DNA from: Parasteatoda lunata
Taxonomy: Eukaryota; Arthropoda; Arachnida; Araneae; Theridiidae
DNA: 64,000 bases
NCBI GenBank assembly: GCA_949128135.1
Contig: OX421972.1
Location: 111,281,826-111,345,825 of the forward strand
Reading direction: 5' to 3'
This document shows, piece by piece, positions 39,601 to 51,600 of this stretch. Each line of letters starts with the position of its first letter. The first letter of the stretch is position 1. Position numbers and translations under genes: made by a program. The notes beneath the pieces were generated by a model. The model saw only the letters and a list, made by a program, of their open reading frames with translations, made no database searches and had not been told where the DNA came from.

Positions 39601-42600
39601 TCATAGTTTGTAGAACTCGTACAAAATTTTAGAATTAATACAAATTGTAGTCTTTATACAGTTATAAGGAAATTTTCTTTTAAAAAACTTAATTAATGAC
39701 CTAAATTTTTTTTTTTTTTTTTTTTTTTTGTCAGCCGGCCAGATGGTTGAGCATTTAGCAAGCCTGACTGCAAAGCCAATGGCTGCGGGTTCGAATCTTG
39801 CTCAGGGTATGGATGTTTCTCTCGGTGTGTTGTTCTCTATTGTATGATGTGTGAATGTGGCCCACTCTATAAACGGGTATCTGTGGCAGTGTGGCGTGGG
39901 TATTGTTGCTCGCCTACGTGGCTTAGATTCCAAGGTGCCCACATTGTAACGCCATCACTACCAGCATTTTCCTAAGCGAAAAACTTAAAAGTTCAGTGTC
40001 TGTCATTAGGAAAAAAAAATATTTTTTGTGAAGAATTTTGGTCCTTGATCCTTAGCAGTCTCTAGCCCCAAGATAATTGTCCTTTCCCCCTTTGGGTGCG
40101 GCCTTGACTTAATTACATGCGTAATTTTTTTAAATTTTCTAACAAAAAGAAATGTTGAATAGTTTTTTTACTGAAATTCAAGTATTTAGAGATAACTTGG
40201 GGGTAAAATCAGGTGATTTGACTTTTATTAGGAAAAAATCATTTGTCAAAAATTGTACATCTATGACTTTTCATGATTGTACACAGCTAAACAATGAATA
40301 TTTTGATTAAATCTATCAGTTTTTGAGCCAAAGAGTTTAGTTCCAACTGACCTCCAAATCTTAGCCACCACTTTACCCCACTTTTCTCTTCTTTTTCTAA
40401 CATTCTTGTGATTTCATGAATTGCTTCTCCGACATTTTTCATTTATTCTATATATGAAAAATTCTTTATTTTATTTCTCTATTGACTGTTGATTCTAGTT
40501 TTTTGAATTATCAGCTGCTGACTTTTTTGCATTCCACAAAAAAAAAAAACTAGTTTTCCACGCAATATTTTTATTAATTAATAACAAAAGAATTTCAATG
40601 AACCCCCACATGTTTAATGCTTCTATTCAGATTTGGCAGAATCAAAATTTCTTTTTTCTCAATAAAAAATAAATTTTATTTCTGTTGTTATCAGAGCAAG
40701 TTACAATTCTCTATCAATTGGATGAAAACTATTCTTTATTAATTACTTAAGTAATCATTATTTATTTTGGAGCAAATATTATGCTGTTTTTATTTAAAAT
40801 TATTTGTAGAGTTGTAATCCACATTGTTTATGAACTATATTTCAAGAGTTTTCATTGTTTATTGTTTTGTAACAATATATCAGGAATTGTGTTTAAAAAT
40901 ATTTAAAATCATTTTAAAACATCAACTAAAATTCTAAAATCATCATATTAATAATAAAATTAAAAATATCATCTTGCGTCATAAAAAGTAAAGAGTTATT
41001 TGTAATTTAAAAAAAAAAAAAAAATACTATGTAAAAATTAATTTAATTGTAAAATAAGAATATCCTTCGTAAAGATTTAAAATTAATGTTGGGGCAAATT
41101 AAATAAAATTATATATAAACTAATTTAGAAAATAAAAATATCTAAATTGCTTTTATTATTATTATTACTTATTATTATTATTACTTATATTACTTAAGCA
41201 AGACAATGACTATGCTTCTGATTTGCTTAGATTGAGCAGTTTGATTTTTAATATTGCAATTAATTTCATAAACTGTAATTGTTTACATTTTTGTAATTAA
41301 ATATATTATAGCTTATTTTATTATTTGTGAAATGTTTTTCGTGTGTATTACAGATTTGCCACAGACTACTAAAATGCGACTATTCGCTACTATTTTCGGC
41401 CTTAGGCAACTATGGCGACTTGGAGACTTTTTTACTCTTAGTGAAGTTTTTTTGCAAAAATGAACGATACTTTTCTGAACGTTAATATAAGAAAGCAAAC
41501 TTTTATACAATCCTTTATGTCCAAAACTATGTATTGAGAAATATCGATTTAACGCATATATCTTTCGTTTTAGGTGATGCATCAGAAATCTGATTTAAGC
41601 AGCCGGTATAAGACTACAATCGCAGTTTAGCAATTTAATGTGCAAGGATCCTTGACTACGCTAACGATCCTTTACTGCACTGACAAAGACTATTTTGATT
41701 TCGTCTAGCTGCAGAGATGTAGATAGCTATAAAGATGATGTTAAATGACAAAGAGCGAATTGAGTCAGAACTCCCAGTTTTGCGCGAGGATTAGCGTTGT
41801 AATATAGAACGCATTGCATAATTTCTTTGTCCATTTTTGTCTTTGGGATTTTAAATTTTTTGAAGATTATTTTCAATGGGACTTAAGTCATTTTGAGATC
41901 GTTGTACATTTTATTTCGTCAGAAATAATTGTCGGGTTTCTTGTAAATTATTTTCAGTGAGACTTTTGCTACTTAGTGATCGTTTCAGTCTGCATTATTT
42001 CATACCAGTTTTTTTCTGTCTGGATTTAACGATTCTTGTCAATTATTTTTAGTAAACCTACTGTTACTTTGGGATTGCTGCAGAATCGCTGTTATCTTAA
42101 ATTTTCGTTCTGAACTTAATAGATCAATGAAAAGAAAATATAAATTAAAGAAAAAGATTCTTCATTAATTTTTTTTCAATTGTTTTTCATTTTAAGCGAT
42201 ACAATTTAATAGGGATATTTTGTATTTAACTTTGTTATAAAAAGTTAGTTTTTTTAAATTTATTAAATGTAGGTAAGTATAATAAAAACCTCCTAAAAAA
42301 ACTAAAAGTATAAACCAATAAATCTTAAATCATTTTAATTTGAGAAAAATGAAATCAAGCTTAGGTTTGCTTTTACTTTGACTTCTTTATTATTTTAAGT
42401 GAAAAATTAAGCAATGATATTGATGTCATAGTAGAATATGTTTAGAATTAATATTTTCTTTTGTAATAGATATATTCCTTTTTATTTATTTTTGATTGAT
42501 TTCAAGATTTCCCATAAGTAATTTTTGAACATATGCTAAATCGTGATACATCGCTATATCGCGATGTCTAACTGACGATATATCAGGATTTAAAATTTCT

Positions 42601-45600
42601 TACATCTCCAGTCCTAATCATAGTATTTGACAATTAAGCTATAGTTTTAATTATTTGGCTACTATTTTTAATAAATTTTTGTTCTTTTTCAGACAACTAT
42701 TTTCAAAGTTTTAGGCAACTATTTTCATGCTTGAGGCTACTAAAAGCAACCATTTTTGTTCATTTTTTTCTGTGGCAACCCTGGTATTATGAATAAAATG
42801 TTAAATTTTTGTTTTAATATTGTGAATTAAAAAAAAAATATTTCAAAATATTCTCTCCATTGTATTGGAAAAGTTGCTTTACAACCACTTATATTTGTTA
42901 CTGAAGGTTGACATTTATTTGGATGAGATTATTTTGATCAGGAATTACTTAATATCAGCAGAGTTGTATTGTTTCCTTTTTTGTCTGTGAAACTGATTCA
43001 TTGAATTGAACTTTTATTGGCATTAATATGATGTTTCATAATGTAGGACAAGTATGTATTTTACTATTTATAGTAAAATGGTTGTTTTTTATTTTGGTTT
43101 TAAGAATTTTTTACATATATACTAGAACGTTGATAAATTTTTTTCTCCTGGGAATATTCTTTGCAAGAGAGATTTATAAAGTTAAAGTCAACATCAAATA
43201 TTAAATGAAGACTTAAAATTGAATAAAAATTAATTAGAAAGTTTTATTAATTTAATAAGAAAGGTTAATAATTTATAAGAATGACTTAAAAATATATAGA
43301 TTTGTAATAAATATGAAAATTTCATTTAAAAATCCTTGCTCTAATGCAAATTATTTACAGTGTAAAAAAAAGAAAGTAATAAAGTTTCTTTCAAAAAATA
43401 TATGAAAATTTGATTTGAACACAATTTTTTTTCAGTGCAAACAATTAATTATCGACATTAGTGACAGATTGCTGTTCATTTTCTGTAAGTTCCTGTGAAT
43501 ACAGAAAGTTCCTAATTTTTCAAACGCTTTGACCTTCTGCAATGTTGCGTCTTATTTTGGTTCCATTTATCTGCCTTCATCAGTATCACTTTGCAGTTTT
43601 TTCAGTTTCTGCAACCATTTCTTGAACCGATAACACCACAAGTTTTTGAAATTTTCATCAACTGAATCATAAACACCAATTGTGATTTTTGAGGTGTTTT
43701 CCTTCAAACTTTATCATATCCTTCTTTTCTTCATAATTTGCATCAGGAATAACTCTTTTTCCTCTTAAAACAAAATATTATTTTTTAAATATTAGTAAAG
43801 CTTCTGAAACTGAAATGAAAATCTGCTAGTTTCAAATATGTTCTTAACGGGTATTATTAACATTATAGGAATACCCTTTTGATGGGACTATTAAAACAAG
43901 ATACATATGGTAAAACAAAAGATGTTGGGCCATAGTTCGGATCATATATTTCAATATTTATAAATGTGTTTCTTACATTAGGCAAAACTGCCAAAGGGGA
44001 CTGAAAATATCCGACCCCACATAGAGAATGTTGACAATGTTCCACTGCAAGTCTCTTTGTTTACTGATTGCACTGCAGAAGCAACAAGAGAAATGATCTG
44101 CATTATGCAAGAATACGGAGAGGTTGTCTGTTGTCTTGGAAGTTCTGCAAATACTGAAAATATTCCTATATTTCTGCAAGCTGATGCCAGGTACTTTTTC
44201 TCTTCTTTCCCCTTGATTAGAAAATTACTGTATGCATTTTTCATTGTGTAAAATAAAAATCATTTTCAACTTACATACATTTGAAACTGCACACAGTCAC
44301 AAAGCATTTATATTTCAGTAATATAGGTCCCGCAGTGGACTGATCGTTAAGACACGGTTCCCAGAAGATCACCGAAGTCAAGCATCACTGGCTGCAGTCA
44401 GTGTGCGGGTGGGTGACCACTTGGATCAGTCTGCTTAGGGACCAAGGGTGTGCGGTATTCGTCCTCGTTAAACTGTTCTACCGTAAAGTGCTCGACTTCG
44501 CATGCAGGTCGCCGGGCTATCGAACCGGGGGTGCCATCCCCTCTGCAGAGGATCAAAATTGTGATAGCATGTTTTCGGATCATCCTCAGGGATACTTCCC
44601 AGACCGTCGCCAATAGCCCATTGTGCAGCTCTAGTGCGACGTAAATGAACTACAACAACAACAGTAATATGGCTTTAGCATACCATCAACTGTATTTAAC
44701 GAAAACTGTTCTTAGCGACCATTCTTTAGAAATTAATTTAGAAAATAATGATAGTGACATTAAATATATAAAACTAAAATCAAATGGTATTATTTCTTAA
44801 GTAATGAAGGAAAAAAAAACATTATTTGAGAATTACGATTCTTTGTTATTGTTGAATTTAATACTAGTAGGATTTATCATGTCATCATATTTGTTTTATC
44901 AGGCAAGCAATATTAAATGTGTTTAATTTGAATAGCTTCAAGTCAAACCTGGTTCTTGTCCAGTAAAATTATACTTTTTCTTTGAAAAAATTAATACCCA
45001 AGATTTTTGATATTTTTTTCTTCTTCATGGAAGATTATTTCTTAATAAATGCACCCGAGTACCACCCTATTCTCTTAATACCCCCCCAGCATGACCCCCC
45101 CTCCTTTTTTAAAAAAAATGGGGATGATTTGGGGGTGAGAATTGAATTTCTTTGAAGCAGGTGAGTGAGGCATTGTTTCTGATGTATTTTTTATGATTCC
45201 AATTATAAGTAAAAACTGATCCAATCGCAGATACAAAACATGCTAATTTGTACTTGTTCTCATTTATTCATCTGATATATCTATTTATCCAAATGAATCC
45301 CCTATATTTTTTGACACTGGATTAAATGAAAATATTGCACGAGTCAATAGAACAAATAGTTTAAAACTTGCAAGCATTTTCATATATGAAAAGAACTACA
45401 CACTTTTTATTTGCTAAGAACTAATTAAACATGTAAAGTACATTTTCCAATGAAAATTTTTATGCTGAATTAGTTTAGATAAAATTTAAGTTAATAGGAT
45501 GAATAATTTTGAAGTTATAACGGTTTTCTTTGTAATAAGTGCAGTTCAAAATAGTACATTTTATACATAAATAATTTCAACTTTTGAAATATTAGCCCTT

Positions 45601-48600
45601 TTTAATCATGCTTGGTCTTACTGGATTAAATAATAAAAAATGCTCTTGAAACAATACCTCTTTTGTCTGTCTAGAAATGTAAGATGTGTAAATAAGTGCT
45701 TTTACAAAATTGTACTTTTTGTGCATAAAACGCTTAAAACTGACAAATGTTTAGTCTGACCCTCTTGGAATTGGTTTCATTCAGTTCAACTTGAAAAATT
45801 ACATGAGAATACATAAGTGCGTGTCTAAAAAAGTACTTTTTATACATAAAAACTTTTGTAATTTCTGAATTATTCATTGATAAATTCATTGATACTAGTA
45901 ATAAAAATTTATATAAATTATGTATAATTCTCCTCGCTAATCACCCCCATTTCTCCTCTAAAAAGGAAGACGTATACAAAGGAGATTAAGGAAGTTTTTA
46001 GTCATTATTTAGAATGACATAACAAAGCATTCTGTGAAAAAAATCTTGGGTATTAATTTTTCTGGAACACTCTTGTTTTTGCTTTAATTACTGGCCTATT
46101 TTTAGAAAATCGGTTTTTGTTATGCCTTGACATGGCTGGAATGTACATAGAGTTTTATTTCCCTTTAAAAATATTGCTCTTTATTTTTTTATGTTAGTTG
46201 ACCTTTTTTATTCCTTTAATAAATCAGCAGTCTTAGTCATTTTTTGCATTTTCATAAATTCTTCTTCCAATTTTAGAAGAAGAAAAAACAAAAACATTTT
46301 CAATTTTGTTTGCCATTTTGAAGACTCTGTTCACACTTTTTAAGGCCAAAAGACATAAAATGAATTGGTTATTCTAGTGTAACAAATTTGTTCTCATTTG
46401 TTAGTATTTTGCGTTCTGAACTTTTTGTTAATTCAAAACTTTTCTCATTTGTTAATATTTTATATTTTGAACTTTTTGGTAAACCAAAAGTATTCTAGTC
46501 AAAGGAATTAAAAAGTGTGTGAATTTTTTAATTTTTCGTTTAGCTAGAAATTTTGCTAGTTTTTCCATATTTTGAAAAGCAATTTTGTGTTTTTTTGGAA
46601 TATCATTTTATCTACATTAATATCATAGTGTACAAAAATGTTTATGTTAGTTAGTTAGCAATCTAAAAAGCATTAGAAATGAAAATTTATGTAAATAAAT
46701 TTGAGCTCATATTTCATTGCACGAACATAAATTCACAATGAGTTTATCGAAGATTATGGTCACCATATTCTTTATAGCGGTTCCAAAGTTTTGTGTTATT
46801 AGTTTATTTAAAATTGTTTCCTTTTCTGTGATGTTTCTTATTTTGTTATGTTATTTGTAATTTTGAAGTATATTAAATCTAGTTTGCTTCTCCAAATCCA
46901 GTGCCTATATTGTTAAGTAAAGACTATCAGTTTTTTTTTTTTGTGAAATCATTTTAACCAAAATAATAATAATAATCACTTCTTGAAATTCTAAATAATA
47001 TTTAAATCCAAAATCTATTATTGGAGAAAAAAAGGTTTTAGCATAAAATTGTACTCAATTGAGGAAAACTCCAGGAAAGAATAAAAAGAAATGAAGCTTG
47101 GAGATTCAGTGATGTAGTACTAATGTTCAACTCTATAGTCATGAAATTCTGAACCCAATCAAGAAGATAAGGGAACTCTTGGATCAAGTATTTGCCTTCT
47201 TGGAGGATTTTTTAATGGAACCAATTAATAATAATAATGGAAACATTACAGGGAGAGAAAAATCTCCCATGGTTAGCCTGGCAGAAAGGGGACTCTAACC
47301 CATGATCCGTTTACCACTAAGCATATTACATCAACAATGTGGTCGGTGCGAGCCGTTTGCGGAATTTGAATCAACCAGCCATCAATGGGATTTGAACCTG
47401 TGTCATTTGATTGTCAGGCAATCGCTCTGTCCCCCTGAGCCACCACAGTCCTATTAATAATATTATTTTATAACTGTCCTTGTACAACCGACTCAATTCT
47501 GGGTTTTCGACTACTAATGTTCAACTCTGTAGCCTTGAAGGTTTGTACCCAATCCAGGAAACCAGGGAACTCCTGGATCAACCATTGGCAAAAAATTGCC
47601 TCGATGGTGGATTTTTTGATAGAACTAATCCCCATTTGCGTTACAAGGAAAAAAAAACCTCTCACAGGTTAGCCTTGCAGAAAGCAAGGTTTGTGATTTT
47701 TTTTAATTAGTAATTAAAAGTAATTTTTTCATTATAATACATAGCTTTGAATGCATAGCAGCCATTTTGAAACAAATGCATGATTGAAATTGACTGGATG
47801 AAATAGAGAATTTAAAGAATACTTCAGGGGTCTGTCTTGGTTTTTCTGAGAGGTTCTTATTTTGTGAAAATTTAGACATAATTTGTGAAAATTAAAAATT
47901 ATATTAAAAAATCCACACAAAAATAAAATGTTAAGAAAAAGTATTTTGTGAAGGTACAGCTAAACATTAGTAACTTTGGCTTGGACAGACCCCTGTTCTT
48001 TAACTATTAAAACAAAGTTTCAATTATCAAACCATTATTTTAATTTAAAATTTTGATTTTTTCCCTCTTGTTTTTTAATATGACAAAATAAATGTTTATA
48101 AATGTAGTCATTCATCAAAAAATAAATAAATATTTAATCTATATATTTTTATATTAAAATATTCGTTTTTAATCTTATATCAAAATAGATAGGTTAAGCT
48201 AAAAAAAAATTTAAAGAATCTATGTACCTATTCATTGGAATTTTTTTTTCACAAAATTTCTTTATAGAAAATCTGATAATATCAAAGGTACTGTAAACAT
48301 ACTATGAGAAAAAAATACCAGTTAATAACTCTACTGCATCGAATAGACTTTGAAAGCGTTTGAAAGGGAAGGATGGCACTATACCAGGAAAACATATCTG
48401 AATTCATCAGCCTTTTATTTTCTTCCTATTTTTGGTTATAACCTCAAGTTTAGAAATATACATTTTCCACCTATAAAATATACTGTAATTCCATGCTTTT
48501 TTAATCAAAAGATAGAATTTTAATTAACATTATTTGAACAGTTTTTTTTCTTTTTTAAATTCATAGTTATTAATTACTTTCTACAGCTATGCAATGTAAG

Positions 48601-51600
48601 ACAGCATGAAATGTGTACTCTAATCTGTGCTTTCAATCTCAAGAATCAAAAGATTTTTAAAAATGTAATTTCAAATGTGTTGGAATTTAGCACACACCAA
48701 GAAAGAAAGTAATTTTGTTAACTTAAATTAATGCAGCAATTTATTTCAAATAAATTTTAAAACTAAGAAAAAAAATTATAAAAGTATCAAATTTAAAACA
48801 CTGTTTTTTAACTTTTGAAATCAATATATATGTAAAAAAAATCAGTTGATTTAAATCAATGATTTTTTTTAAAAAAAATCATTTGATTTAAATCATGATT
48901 TAAATCGTGATTTAAATCAACAAACCCTGGTAGAAAGGGGACTCTAACCCATGATCCGTCTACTACTGAGGATATTTTTCTTCATCACTGTGTTAAGTAT
49001 GAACCTGGTATGAAATTCATATCAACCAGCCATTGCTGGGATTCGAACCTGCCCCACCTCATTGAAAGGCGAACGCTCTATCCCCTGAGCCATCACGGCT
49101 CTTCGTTTATTATAGGTAAAAAATACTATTACAACTTTCTGTTCTACTTTCAAACTAATTTAGTTTTGAAAATTTTCCTTTCAGCATTGCAATTCAGCCT
49201 TTGCTACCTCACTTGTGTGTTCAGCAATCAATGAATGGAACACGTGAACAAAATGCATTTCACCATATTAGCTCTGCCTTAAACAGTCTTCCATGTGGAA
49301 TAATCTTCCACCGAGAGGATCCCATTAGTCTATATCATTTGATAACAGAGGTAACATTTTTGCATTTCCTTTAATACTCATTATTTAATACTGTTAAAAG
49401 AATTTGGTTTTTAAAATTGTTTGCTTCACAGACTTTGAATTGTTTCACAATGTTATACAATATGTTGATCTTAAATTGGGGATAATTATCATCATCATCA
49501 TAGTTGACCAGACCTCTCAATGTGGGCCAATGCCTTCCTCTGAAGATTTCTCCATAATGACTTCCTATTTATCTTTGATCTCCAATTCTTTTCATTAATT
49601 GCAAAAAAATCAGATTCCACCGAGGGAGCCCATCTCAACAGTGGTCTTCCCCTCTTTCTTGTTCCACTGGGTTTAAAAAGCAGTATCTTTTTTATTGTAT
49701 TGTTATCACTCATTCGAATCACGTGAGCCTTCCAATTCATTCTATTTATTTTTATGTATTCAATAATAAAGGGTTGTTTATAAATCTTATAAGCTTTATA
49801 GCGTTTTTTATAAATTGGGGATAATAGACAGGTAAATTTTCTGAAAAACAAATCTTGGGTAAATTTTTTCTGAAAAGATACATTCAGTATAGTAATATTA
49901 TTTACTTTTCCCCCTAGAATGCAAGCAGACTAAAAAAGTCAAAAAAGTTATTTTCTTAACAAATAATTATGAATTTTATAATTATTATTTTAATTAAATA
50001 CACGCTACTATAAATTTATTAATTTTAAAATATAGTTTTTTTTTTGTGCTAGCTAATATTTAGAAATGTGCACTGTTGAATGAAAAAGTTAATTAAATTT
50101 AAGTATTTTAAAACTTAATTAATTTAAATCTTTTACAATATTTTTAAAAGACCAAAAATACAACAAAAAATTTTACTTTTTTAAAATGTATTGATTGATT
50201 TCTAGTTAACATTAATTGCCTATTTGTTTATTAATACTTTTCTCATAAGAATGAAATACTTAACAGGTCACATAGTCTTATAACAGTTTGAAATTATTAA
50301 ATGAGTAGAATGTTTTATTGATCAATTTTGTTAATTTAAAAACAAATTTCAATTTCATACATTGATTACCTTTTGAAGTATAATAAAAGAATATGATTTC
50401 TAAGCCTTAGAAATATTGTTCTTAATTTTTAAACGAAAGATCTAATAACAATTACAATGATAACAATCTAATAACAATGAAAGATCTTAATTTAACATTT
50501 TTGCATTGCTGAATTCGTAGAAAAAGTGATCTTAAAAGAATGGCGTTCATTAGAAACGCTCTTTAAAAAGTGATGTCATAATAAATCCTCTGATGAAAAA
50601 AAATTAATAAAAGAAAAATTTAATAAAAGAAATCAAAAGAGAAATAGAAATTTTTTTCTTTGTTTTGAAATATAACTTTAACGTTAAGAATCACAGTTTT
50701 TTATGTTACCAGTTATCTGTCTTACCGTACAATAAAAAAGTGACAATGCACACAATACCGAATAATCGTTACATCCCTAGACTGTATTAAAATTTACTTA
50801 ATAGCAAATACTTAACTGTGGCTCAAAATTCTTGACCTCAAAAAACTCATAGAAGAAATTTTTGCTCTTTTTCCAAAAATAATAGGAAAATTTTCTAAAT
50901 CTCCTCTTTTAAAAAAAATTTTTACCATTTTTGTTTGCTGCATTTAGACAAAATTAAAAAAATAATAATAAGGTGATTTTACTGTCTTACATAATTATTA
51001 TTTATACCCCTTCTTCTCCTTGTAAGCAAAAATAAGCAAATTACAATCCTTCCCCTCATTAGGTCCGCACATAATATTTTAATGCCCCTCCCCCCCATTG
51101 ACAAATATAATGATAGTGTCAGAATGGTCATTGGTATTTTTAAAATAATTCTTTGCTGTTTAACTTTCTTTTTCTATTACAAGATTTTTATCATTGAATA
51201 AATCTTATCATTTTTGACTAACAAAATTGATAACTTGAGAATGGAGAGAATGAATTTTTATCAGTGAATAAATTTTTTAATTTTTGTTTTTTAGGCCCGA
51301 CATTTTATGTGCAGTGCACGTAATTCTTTGGAGTTCATGCTTTGCTGCCTCTTGAGCATTGCCCTGATCCAAGTCCTAGCTGTTCTCTTCTTCCTTCCTC
51401 TTGCTCTTCCTCTCTCACATATGCTGTGGCTTATCTGCCTAGAAGTTCCTCTGCTCAGTCTATCCCTTATGGGACATCCACTGGATACTCAAGTCATGAT
51501 GTTGGCCACAGGAAAAAACGTTAAAGTTGCCAACAAGCAAGTGAGTTACGCCACTAATCTGCATCAAATCCCGAATAAAGGTGTGAATTTATCAAGGTTA

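Noticed and set aside
44360..44445. A 5S rRNA gene
   Set aside because: Only the internal-promoter parts resemble 5S. It is followed by an unrelated body and CAA tail and flanked by a 9-bp target duplication, so it is a SINE.
48931..49103. Functional tRNA genes (also at 20206, 39730, 47452 and 52079)
   Set aside because: A and B boxes are present, but stems are imperfect, anticodon loops are abnormal and all are joined to SINE bodies.
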